The position numbers and the translations under genes were made by a program. From contig JBHOQX010000115.1 in NCBI GenBank assembly GCA_042408595.1, positions 37,428 to 101,427 of the forward strand: a stretch of DNA of 64,000 nt. Reading direction: 5' to 3'. This stretch comes from JBHOQX01 sp042408595. Lineage in GTDB: Bacteria; Chloroflexota; Chloroflexia; Chloroflexales; Roseiflexaceae. The first letter of the stretch is position 1. Each line of letters begins with the position of its first letter. Below, in pieces: positions 25,167-35,098 of the stretch. The notes under the pieces are model-generated. The model was not told the DNA's origin, did no database searches, and worked only from the letters and a program-made list of their open reading frames with translations.

Positions 25167-26732
25167 CTACCGCACGATCAGGCTTTTCCCCGTCATCTCC
25201 GGTGCGGGCGGGATGCCCAGCAGGTCGAGGATCGTCGGCGCGACATCGCTCAGCCGCCCGCCGCTCCGCAGCCGCACGTGGTCCAGCCCCAGGCCCTCCG
25301 CCGCGACCAGGACGCACGGCACCGGGTTCGTCGTGTGGGCGGTATGCGGCCCGCCGGTCGCCGGGTCGATCAGCAGCTCGGCGTTGCCGTGATCGGCGGT
25401 GATCAGCACCGCGCCGCCCTGCTCCAGCACCTTCGGCACGATCGCCCCCAGGCACGCATCGACCGTCTCGACCGCCTTGACGACCGCCGGGATCACGCCG
25501 GTGTGGCCGACCATATCGGCATTGGCGAAATTGACGATGATAAAGTCATACGCGCCGGCATCCAGCGCCTGGAGGATGCCGTCGCGGATGCCGTAGGCGC
25601 TCATCTCCGGCTTCTGATCGTAGGTCGGCACCTCCTTCGGCGATGGCACCAGCAGCCGGTCCTCGCCCGGGAACGGCTCCTCGCGCCCGCCGTTGAAGAA
25701 AAAGGTGACGTGGGCGTACTTCTCGGTCTCGGCCACGTGGAGCTGGCGCAGCCCGGCATCACTCAGCACCTTCGCCAGCGGCACGGCCACGTCCTCGTTC
25801 TCGAAGGCGACGTGGACCGGCAGCCCTTTTTCGTACTCGGTCATCGTCACATAGAACAGGTTGCGCAGCCACTCGCGGGCGAAGCCGTTGAAGTCCTGGA
25901 TGACAAAGGCGCGGGTGATCTGACGCACGCGGTCGGCGCGAAAGTTGAAGCAGATGACCGAGTCGCCGTCGCGGATGGTCGCCACCGGCGCGCCGTCCGG
26001 GCGGACGATCACCGCCGGCTTGATGAACTCGTCGGTCACGCCTTCGTCGTACGAGCGCTGGATGGCGGCGGCGGCGCTGGGGGCCGGCCGGCCCTCGCCC
26101 TTCGTCATCAGGTCGTAGGCCAGCTTCGTCCGCTCCCAGCGTTTGTCGCGGTCCATCGCATAGTAGCGCCCGACGAAGCTGGCGACCGCGCCGACGCCGA
26201 TCTCGGCCATGTAGGCTTCCAGGTCGTTCATAAAGCCCAGGCCGCTCTGCGGCATGGTATCGCGGCCGTCGGTGAAGGCGTGGACGAAGACGCGCTTGAG
26301 GCCGTTGCGCCGCGCCAGCTCCAGCAGCGCCTTTTCGTGGTTCATGTGGCTGTGGACGCCGCCGGTGCCGAGCAGGCCGATGATATGCAGCCGGGCGTCG
26401 TTCTCGGCCACGTGGCGCACCGCGCCGACCAGCGCCTCGTTCTCGAAAAAGCTGCCGTCAGCGATGCTGTCGTCGATCAGGGTGATGTCCTGCATCACGA
26501 CGAACCCCGCGCCCAGGTTCAGATGGCCGACCTCGGAGTTGCCCATCTGGCCCGGCGGCAGGCCGACTGCCCGCTCCGCGGCGCGCAGCAGGGTCCATGG
26601 CCGGGTGGCGCGCCAGTGGTCCATGTTCGGCGTCTTCGCCAGACGTATGCCGTTCCCTTCGGTCTCTTGGCGCTCGCCCCAGCCATCGAGAATGGCGAGC
26701 ATAACGGGGCGGGACCGCCGGTCTGCGCTCAT
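25167..26732 (-). CDS. gpmI: 2,3-bisphosphoglycerate-independent phosphoglycerate mutase
   Basis: 521 residues; interconverts 3- and 2-phosphoglycerate in glycolysis with two metal ions. Visible: metal Asp16 in ILDGWGERQETEGNG, catalytic Ser66 in GQMGNSEVGHLN, substrate loop residues in GGVHSHMNH and HAFTDGRDT, and the second metal site in TADHGNAE. Full length for the family. It is downstream of secA on the same strand, separated by inverted repeat IR-2. Confidence 0.96.
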   Translation of the reverse strand: MSADRRSRPVMLAILDGWGERQETEGNGIRLAKTPNMDHWRATRPWTLLRAAERAVGLPPGQMGNSEVGHLNLGAGFVVMQDITLIDDSIADGSFFENEALVGAVRHVAENDARLHIIGLLGTGGVHSHMNHEKALLELARRNGLKRVFVHAFTDGRDTMPQSGLGFMNDLEAYMAEIGVGAVASFVGRYYAMDRDKRWERTKLAYDLMTKGEGRPAPSAAAAIQRSYDEGVTDEFIKPAVIVRPDGAPVATIRDGDSVICFNFRADRVRQITRAFVIQDFNGFAREWLRNLFYVTMTEYEKGLPVHVAFENEDVAVPLAKVLSDAGLRQLHVAETEKYAHVTFFFNGGREEPFPGEDRLLVPSPKEVPTYDQKPEMSAYGIRDGILQALDAGAYDFIIVNFANADMVGHTGVIPAVVKAVETVDACLGAIVPKVLEQGGAVLITADHGNAELLIDPATGGPHTAHTTNPVPCVLVAAEGLGLDHVRLRSGGRLSDVAPTILDLLGIPPAPEMTGKSLIVR

Positions 26733-26830
26733 GGGCCAGTCCTTGTTCAGTTCAACAAACGACGAAGGATGAAAGACGAATGCGGGTCACACCTGCCATC
26801 GGGGCCTGGCGACGGTTCGGTGGACGAACG

Positions 26831-26887
26831 GCGAAGGGCGAAGGACGAATGCAGATCGCAGGCGACGCCGCTCGTCCTTCGCCCCTG
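26831..26887. repeat. Inverted repeat IR-2 immediately 3' of secA
   Basis: GGGCGAAGGACGA and TCGTCCTTCGCCC form a perfect 13-bp stem with a loop of about 23 bases, starting about six bases after the secA stop. The additional phrases GACGAAGGATGAAAGACGAA (26761-26780) belong to the same family. There is no T-run. Confidence 0.7.
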
Positions 26888-26892
26888 GACGG

Positions 26893-29925
<3,033 letters not shown>

Positions 29926-29977
29926 GTGTATGCAAACCCTCCTCGCGGGTGGCGTCTGGCGTATGTGCGCCTGGTGC

Positions 29978-29983
29978 ATTATA
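29978..29983 (-). promoter_or_regulatory. -10 box of the secA promoter
   Basis: TATAAT on the minus strand, 52 bases before the secA ATG. No good -35 match at 16-18 bases was found. The box excludes the upstream alternative start codon at 29979. Confidence 0.5.
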
Positions 29984-30096
29984 CCCGACGCACGGAAGCC
30001 GCCGCAACAGCGGCGTGCGCCGACAGCGCGGCCCTGGCCAGCCTCAGCGCGCCAGGGAGCGATCGCAGACGGCAGGGCGGTGAGCCGCGAACATGG

Positions 30097-30903
30097 TCAG
30101 TGTTCGTGGGCGTGCGGGGCGTGCCGGTGCGGATGGGCGTGGTACGTCTCGCCGTGGCGGTGGCGGTGCGCGTGAACCAGGTTGGTGCGCCGCAGCAGGT
30201 CGTCGTCGCGCAGCAGCGCCGCCGGCGCCCCCGCCGCAACGACACGGCCCTCCTGGAACACCAGCGCGCGGTCGGCGATCTCCTCGACGATATCGAGGTC
30301 GTGGGTGGTCGTCAGCACAGTTTTTGCCCCACCGCCCCAGTCGATCAGCAAATCGACCACCTGGCTCTGGCTGCGCGGGTCGAGCGCCGCCGTCGGCTCG
30401 TCGAGCAGCAGCACCTCCGGGTCGAGCACCAGGACCGAGGCCAGCGCGACGCGCTTTTTCTCGCCGCCGGAGAGCCGGTGCGGCGGGCGGTCCTTGAGGT
30501 GGGCGATCTGCATGACATCGAGCGTCTCGGCGACCTTGCGGCGGATCTCGTCCTTGGGCCAGCGGAGCTGGAGCGGGCCGAACGCCACCTCGTCGAAGAC
30601 GGTCGGGTTGAACAACTGCACGTCCGGGTTCTGAAAGACCAACGCCACGCGCCGGCGGAAGGCGAAGGCGAAGGCGTCGTCCGCAAGCCGCGCCTCGGTC
30701 AGCGGCTCGCCGAAGGCCAGAACGCGCCCGCCGGTCGGGAAGTACAGCCCGTCGAGGATGCGCAGCAGCGTCGATTTGCCCGAGCCGTTCGCGCCCAGGA
30801 TCGCCACGCGCTCGCCCGCGGCGATCTGCAGCGAGACGCCATCCAGCGCCGTGACATCCGGCCCGTAGCGGTACGTGATGTTTTGGAGGTCAAAAATGGC
30901 CAT
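30097..30903 (-). CDS. cbiO: Cobalt/nickel ECF transporter ATPase with histidine-rich tail (CbiO type)
   Basis: 268 residues. Walker A GANGSGKST, signature LSGGEKKR, Walker B VLLLDEP and the H-loop TTTHDLD are all visible; FQNPDVQLFNPTVFDEVAFGP is the typical Q-loop region of ECF A-components. The C-terminus is strikingly histidine rich (about ten His in the last 25 residues, HAHRHRHGE to HAHEH), suggesting metal buffering or sensing. It energises the CbiM/CbiQ channel encoded upstream. The ATG at 30903 was chosen over GTG/ATG codons that lie in R3 repeats. Metal may be Co2+ or Ni2+. Confidence 0.93.
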   Translation of the reverse strand: MAIFDLQNITYRYGPDVTALDGVSLQIAAGERVAILGANGSGKSTLLRILDGLYFPTGGRVLAFGEPLTEARLADDAFAFAFRRRVALVFQNPDVQLFNPTVFDEVAFGPLQLRWPKDEIRRKVAETLDVMQIAHLKDRPPHRLSGGEKKRVALASVLVLDPEVLLLDEPTAALDPRSQSQVVDLLIDWGGGAKTVLTTTHDLDIVEEIADRALVFQEGRVVAAGAPAALLRDDDLLRRTNLVHAHRHRHGETYHAHPHRHAPHAHEH

Positions 30904-30954
30904 CGGAATGCTGCAACAGGGGGCGACAGGCCAGGGGCTGGGGGCCGACACCTC

Positions 30955-31035
30955 GCACCCTACCCTTTGTACCCTGTCACCGTGTCACCCTGTCATCCGC
31001 TCACCATGTCACCCCATCACCTGGCCACCGTATCA
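30955..31035. repeat. Phrase-like repeat, family R3 (GTCACC units) between cbiQ and cbiO
   Basis: Runs of CACCCT, TGTCACC, GCTCACC and CATCACC units fill this gap (for example CTGTCACCGTGTCACCCTG at 30977). Similar strings are at 8461-8492, 14277-14305 and 21340-21390. No gene is present; the gap interrupts the cbiMQO operon without an obvious terminator. Confidence 0.65.
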
Positions 31036-31038
31036 CCC

Positions 31039-31887
31039 TCACCGCCCCAGCCACACCGCCGCCCCCGCCACCAGCGCGAACGCCGCCAGCGCCAGCCAGT
31101 CGCGCGGCCGCATGGCGAAGTCGTCCAGGAGGTAGACCTCGCCGCGAAAGCCACGCGCCAGCATCGCCAGGTAGACATCGTTGCTCAACTGGAACGACTT
31201 GCTGAGGAGCACGCCGGCGCTGGCCGCCGCCAGCCGCCGCGCCGCCGGGCCATCAAGCCGTCCGACCAGGCGGCTCTGGCGCGCCTCGAACATATCGCTG
31301 GCCGTCTGGAGGAGCAGAAAGATATAGCGATAGGTCATCCCGAGGACGACGACGAAGACGACCGGCACGCGCAGCACGCGCAGCGCCTTGAGCACATGCG
31401 TCCAGGGCGTCGTCAGCACCAGCAGCAGCGCGCAGGTGGCGCAGGTCTCCACACGCGCGACGAGGTAGGCCGCCGAGCGCAGCCCGGTGGCGGTGAGCGG
31501 CCAGCCGAGCAGCGGCAGGCGGGCGACAACCGGGCCAGGCGTGATGAAGACCGCCGGCAGGGCGATCAGCCCGGTGAACAGCAGCGCGCCGACCCAGACC
31601 CGCCCGGCCAGCGTGCGCAGCGGCGCGCGCGAGAGCAGCGCCAGCATGACCGCCAGCCCGAACAGCGCCGCGATCACCAGCAGGCTGCGCGAGAGGGACG
31701 CGGCGACGAGCAGCGCCAGCATGCCCACCACCTTCACGCGCGGGTCGAGCCGCTGGAGCAGCCCGCCGGCCCGCGCCAGCTCATCCGCCGCGTCGGCGCG
31801 CTCCATCGCCTCCGCCAGGCTGCGGATCGTCCGCTCGACGAAGCTGGCCCGCCGGCGTGCGCGTGTCGGGGCTGCCCCGGCCGTCAC
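31039..31887 (-). CDS. cbiQ: Cobalt/nickel ECF transporter transmembrane T-component (CbiQ)
   Basis: 282 residues with five to six hydrophobic helices and the T-component landmarks LDPRVKVVGML near residue 50 and EARQSRLVGRLDGPAARR (the A-R-[GS]-like coupling motif) and MLARGFRGEVYLLDD near the C-terminus. It couples ATP hydrolysis by CbiO to substrate entry through CbiM. The GTG at 31887 overlaps the cbiM stop by four bases (GTGA), so the long in-frame upstream extension is rejected. Confidence 0.92.
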   Translation of the reverse strand: MTAGAAPTRARRRASFVERTIRSLAEAMERADAADELARAGGLLQRLDPRVKVVGMLALLVAASLSRSLLVIAALFGLAVMLALLSRAPLRTLAGRVWVGALLFTGLIALPAVFITPGPVVARLPLLGWPLTATGLRSAAYLVARVETCATCALLLVLTTPWTHVLKALRVLRVPVVFVVVLGMTYRYIFLLLQTASDMFEARQSRLVGRLDGPAARRLAAASAGVLLSKSFQLSNDVYLAMLARGFRGEVYLLDDFAMRPRDWLALAAFALVAGAAVWLGR

Positions 31888-32996
31888 GGCGCCCCCGTGC
31901 CCGCCGAGGCGTCCGACCGCGAGCGGCCGCGCCACGCCTGCGCGATCCAGCCGATGAGGAGGAATGCGAGAATGATCAGGCCGGTGCCGAAGACCGCCGA
32001 CAGGATGTAGCCGAACACCTCGCTCTTCATGAACGGTGGGGCGTAATCGGGAATCGGCGCGGTCCAGATCGACGCGAGGCGCTCCAGGCCGGATGGCGGG
32101 GCTGGCGGTGCGGGCGCGCCGCCCGAACCGGCCTCGATCGCTTGGCGCGCCGCCGCGTCCGCGAAGTCCTCCGGCGCCCACTCGCCCCACGCCGTGCCGG
32201 TGGCCAGCAGCCCGAGCGGCGTCAGGATCATCAGGATCGCCAGACCCAGCCAGAGCGGGCGGGTCGCCCGCCAGCCGCCGCGCCGCTCGACCGCCGCACC
32301 GTCCTCAGCGAGATCGCCGGCGGTAGCGGCCAGCAGCGCGAGATCGGTGCGCTGGAGGTAGGCCACGATGCCGCCGGTGATCACCGCCTCGGCCAGGCCG
32401 GCGAAGGTCATGTGCCCGATCATCATCGCCGGGATGGCCACACTTAGCGGGTAAGGCGCATAGAGCGGCGCGCCGGTCGCCGGATCGGTAAAGAACAGCG
32501 GCTGGATGCCGAACTCGATCGCCGCGACGAACGCGGCGGCGTTGATCGCGATGTAGCCGGCGACAGCGCCCGCGACCACTCGGCGCGCCGAGGTCAGCGG
32601 GGCCCGCCCGGCGATCAGCCGGTACGTCCAGAAGGCGACGAACGAGCCGACCACCGCCATGTTGAAGCAGTTCGCCCCGAAGGCGGTGACGCCGCCATCG
32701 CCGAAGAAGAGCGCCTGGATAAGCAGCGCCACCGAGATCGCCAGCACCGACCCCCACGGGCCCAGCACGATCGTCGCCACGCCCATGCCGACGGCATGGC
32801 CGGTCGTTCCGCCGGGCAGCGGTAGATTGAACATCATGATCACGAACGAGAAGGCGGCGAAGACGGCAAGCAACGGCACCAGCCGGGTGTTGAGCAACTG
32901 CCGCACTTTCCGCAACGCGACCACCCAGAACGGGGCCGCCGCAGCATACATCACGGCGCAGGTCGAGGGGCTCAGGTATCCATCAGGGATATGCAT
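31884..32996 (-). CDS. cbiM: CbiM-type cobalt/nickel substrate-capture protein fused to CbiN/PDGLE-like domain
   Basis: 370 residues. The N-terminus HIPDGYLSP (Met-His at positions 1-2 form the metal site in CbiM/NikM) is diagnostic. Five to six helices of CbiM follow, with HAVGMGVATIVLGPWG and the NCFNMAVVGSF loop. After about residue 240 comes an additional helix, a loop with WGEWAPEDFADAAARQAIEA, and a final helix FGYILSAVFGTGLIILAFLL, the PDGLE/CbiN-type second component. Thus M and N functions are in one chain. First gene of cbiMQO. A promoter and palindrome lie upstream. Confidence 0.93.
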   Translation of the reverse strand: MHIPDGYLSPSTCAVMYAAAAPFWVVALRKVRQLLNTRLVPLLAVFAAFSFVIMMFNLPLPGGTTGHAVGMGVATIVLGPWGSVLAISVALLIQALFFGDGGVTAFGANCFNMAVVGSFVAFWTYRLIAGRAPLTSARRVVAGAVAGYIAINAAAFVAAIEFGIQPLFFTDPATGAPLYAPYPLSVAIPAMMIGHMTFAGLAEAVITGGIVAYLQRTDLALLAATAGDLAEDGAAVERRGGWRATRPLWLGLAILMILTPLGLLATGTAWGEWAPEDFADAAARQAIEAGSGGAPAPPAPPSGLERLASIWTAPIPDYAPPFMKSEVFGYILSAVFGTGLIILAFLLIGWIAQAWRGRSRSDASAGTGAP

Positions 32997-33030
32997 CGGG
33001 CGCTCTCCGGGCAGCGGACGGTGGACAGTG

Positions 33031-33133
33031 GACGAGGGACGAAGGGCAGAAGGCGACAGTCAGTTCTACCTGCGGCGCGGTGGTTGGCACATAGCCATGC
33101 TCGTTTTCGTCCTTCGTCCTTGGTCGTTCGTCT
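33031..33133. repeat. Inverted repeat IR-3 in the cbiM leader
   Basis: GACGAGGGACGAAGGG (33031-33046) and the double CGTCCTTCGTCCTTGGTCG (33108-33126) are inverted. The internal sequence CAGTTCTACCTGCGGC (33061) matches CAGTTGTATCTGCGGC (62989) inside IR-5, so the two elements are true relatives. The repeat is within the predicted cbiMQO 5' untranslated region. Confidence 0.7.
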
Positions 33134-33136
33134 TGT

Positions 33137-33150
33137 TGCAACTGGTTGCA
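33137..33150 (-). promoter_or_regulatory. Perfect 14-base palindrome at the cbiMQO transcription start
   Basis: TGCAAC-TG-GTTGCA, a perfect inverted repeat, lies just downstream of the -10 box and covers the predicted start site. A repressor bound here would block initiation. The regulator (for example a NikR- or DtxR-type protein) is not in the window. Confidence 0.5.
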
Positions 33151-33153
33151 GCT

Positions 33154-33182
33154 ACTATACGCCGCAGATAGCGCTCTGTCAA
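33154..33182 (-). promoter_or_regulatory. Sigma-70-type promoter of cbiMQO
   Basis: On the minus strand TTGACA (33182-33177), 17-base spacer, TATAGT (33159-33154). It gives a leader of about 150 bases to the cbiM ATG. Confidence 0.8.
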
Positions 33183-33406
33183 TCGATACGAAGTGGGAGA
33201 GGAGTTTGGATGCAGAGTTCACGTCGCTTTCGCGCCCGACAGTCAGGAGCGGCTGCTTGGTAGAACAACGACTGAACTCCGCCGGCTCAACGATTTGGCG
33301 ATTATCTACCAGCTGCCCAACCTCGTCGGTGCGCCGGTCTTCACGCCCGACGGGCAGTGGCTGGCGGCCGGCGAGCCGACACCCAACAGCAGCGGCAGCA
33401 TCTTCA
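33183..33406. other. Unassigned stretch between the cbi promoter and the SpoIIE fragment
   Basis: About 220 bases with no convincing gene. The plus-strand frame from 33193 reads protein-like for about 70 codons (LRRLNDLAIIYQLPNLVGAP, then VFTPDGQWLAAGEP) but runs straight into the antisense of the SpoIIE fragment, so it is more likely a gene remnant than an intact gene. Confidence 0.35.
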
Positions 33407-33759
33407 TCAGGTCGTCGAACGGCGGGCGGCCGCCGGCGAAGGCCGTGAGCGCCGGGATGACGGCGGCCAGGATCTCGCCAGCGCCGCGGCCGCGGTTCAC
33501 TACGGCCGCCTCGCGCAGCCGCGCCACGCCATGGAACGACGCGCCCTCCAGCACGCCCAGCGCCATATCGCGGGTCGACAGCTCGCGCACCGCGCCGTCC
33601 GCCGCGCCGATCAGCAGCGGCGGGTTGTGCCCGGCGTTGGTGTAGCACAGCAGGCCGGTCTCCGGCGCGAGAATGCTGTAGAAGACCGTCACAAACATCG
33701 CCGACTCGGAGTCGCGCGTGATCCAGCGGTTGGCGCGCTCCAGCGCCACATCCGGCGGT
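33407..33759 (-). pseudogene. Truncated SpoIIE/PP2C phosphatase fragment (partial copy of the gene at 35099-38137)
   Basis: About 353 bases align almost base for base with 35161-35603 in the same orientation. The coding frame is open but headless and tailless: it begins inside ALERANRWITRDSESAMFV and loses similarity after GRPPFDDL. A 90-base in-frame gap (30 residues, containing the TDG metal-binding motif) removes the active site. Scattered changes (SILAPETGLL against GILDPASGRL) show it is not a fresh copy. With the full gene it flanks terC and its riboswitch as a direct repeat. Confidence 0.85.
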
Positions 33760-33842
33760 GGGGGAGATTCAGCGGGACTTTTTCCCTGCGCGCAATCGGA
33801 AGCAATCCTCTACCCCTGCGTCTGTGCCAGCGTATATGATCG

Positions 33843-33940
33843 CAGGCGATGGGGAGTAGCCACCCGCCTGTGCGGGCAGGGCAGTCGTCATGCCGGAGCC
33901 GAGCTCCCGGCTGCCTTGTAGTCTGAACGGCGAGACCATC
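33843..33940 (+). ncRNA. yybP-ykoY (Mn2+) riboswitch upstream of terC
   Basis: The hallmark GGGGAGTAGC (33851-33860) is followed by a hairpin (CCCGCCTGTGCGGGC), GTCGTCA (33884-33890), a second hairpin (GGAGCCGAGCTCCC), and the closing GGCGAGACC (33929-33937). These are the conserved blocks of the Mn2+-sensing yybP-ykoY aptamer. P1 pairs GATGG (33848-33852) with CCATC (33936-33940). The following terminator shares CCATC, so P1 and the terminator exclude each other. TerC-family genes are classic targets of this riboswitch. A -10 box TATGAT is at 33835-33840. Confidence 0.92.
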
Positions 33941-33976
33941 ACGACGAGAGAAGCGCCGTGATGGCACGCCGTTTTT
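33928..33976 (+). terminator. Riboswitch-controlled intrinsic terminator
   Basis: CCATCACG (33936-33943) pairs with CGTGATGG (33957-33964), extended by CGGCG (33928-33932) with CGCCG (33967-33971), then TTTTT (33972-33976). The 5' arm overlaps the 3' arm of the aptamer P1 helix, so Mn2+ binding should prevent the terminator and switch terC on. Confidence 0.88.
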
Positions 33977-34014
33977 GTGTGCCTCGCGAGAGAGCAACCA
34001 AGGAGCAGAACTCG

Positions 34015-35034
34015 ATGGATGCGATGCTGTGGCTCTGGGTCGGCTTTAATGTTTTCGTGCTGGCGATGCTGGCGCTTGATCTGGGCGTGTTCCATCGCAC
34101 GGCGCACGTTGTCTCGTTTCGCGAAGCGGCGATCTGGAGCACGATCTGGATTGGCATGGCCGGCGTGTTCAACGTGCTCCTCTTCTTCTTTTGGGAACAG
34201 TGGTCGCCCGGCAGCGAATACACGTCGTCAGAGGCGGCGCTGCTGTTTCTCACCGGGTATATTATCGAGAAATCGCTCAGCATCGACAACATTTTTGTCT
34301 TCGTGCTGATCTTCACATACTTCGCAGTCCCACGCGAGTATCAGCATCGAGTGCTGTTTTGGGGTATTCTCGGGGCGCTGGTGATGCGCGGAGCGATGAT
34401 CGCTGCCGGTGCAGCGTTGATCGAGCGTTTCGGCTGGGTAGTGTGGATCTTCGGCGCCTTTCTGATCTTCACCGGGATCAAGATGGCATTCCACCGAAAC
34501 GAGAAGATCGACCCGGAGAAGAACCCACTGATCCGGCTGTTCCGCCGGTTTATGCCCGTGACCGAGCAGTTCCACGGCGACAAGTTCTTCGTGCGCAAGG
34601 CCGGCGTGCTCATGGCGACGCCGCTCTTCCTGGCCCTGCTGATGGTCGAGTTTACCGATCTGGTGTTCGCCGTCGACTCGATCCCGGCGATCTTTGCGGT
34701 GACGCGCGATCCGTTCATCGTCTACACCGCGAATGTGATGGCGATCCTGGGTCTGCGCTCGTTGTACTTCCTGCTCGACGGGCTGGTGCACCAGTTCTAC
34801 TACTTGAAACTTGGGCTGTCGTTCATCCTGGTGTTCGCCGGGGTAAAGCTCTTCTGGCCCGACGTGATGGCGCTGGTCACCGGTACGGCGTCGAAGATGC
34901 CGCCGGCGATCTCGCTGGGGGTGATTGCGGCGGTGCTGGCGGTGGCGATTGGGGCGTCGCTGGTGCGGGCGCGCCTGCTGGCGCGGCAGAAGCAGCCGGG
35001 CATCCGCGACGAGCTCCGCCCAAGCGCCGAGTAG
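34015..35034 (+). CDS. TerC family membrane protein (probable Mn2+ exporter)
   Basis: 339 residues with about nine hydrophobic helices. TerC landmarks are seen: LGVFHR near residue 25, EKSLSIDNIFVFVLIF with the metal-binding acidic residues, LVEFTDLVFAVDSIPAIFAVT in the second repeat, and LRSLYFLLDGLVHQFYYL. Members (Alx, MntP-like YkoY) export Mn2+ or protect against metal and acid stress. The ATG at 34015 has AAGGAG upstream; the longer frame from 33958 starts inside the terminator. The preceding Mn2+ riboswitch strongly supports a Mn role. The gene is inserted between two copies of a SpoIIE segment. Confidence 0.93.
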   Translation: MDAMLWLWVGFNVFVLAMLALDLGVFHRTAHVVSFREAAIWSTIWIGMAGVFNVLLFFFWEQWSPGSEYTSSEAALLFLTGYIIEKSLSIDNIFVFVLIFTYFAVPREYQHRVLFWGILGALVMRGAMIAAGAALIERFGWVVWIFGAFLIFTGIKMAFHRNEKIDPEKNPLIRLFRRFMPVTEQFHGDKFFVRKAGVLMATPLFLALLMVEFTDLVFAVDSIPAIFAVTRDPFIVYTANVMAILGLRSLYFLLDGLVHQFYYLKLGLSFILVFAGVKLFWPDVMALVTGTASKMPPAISLGVIAAVLAVAIGASLVRARLLARQKQPGIRDELRPSAE

Positions 35035-35098
35035 GATTTCACACCGGCACAAGGACGCGGTGCCACGAGCGCTACCCGGCTCACGGCTGCCCGGACGT

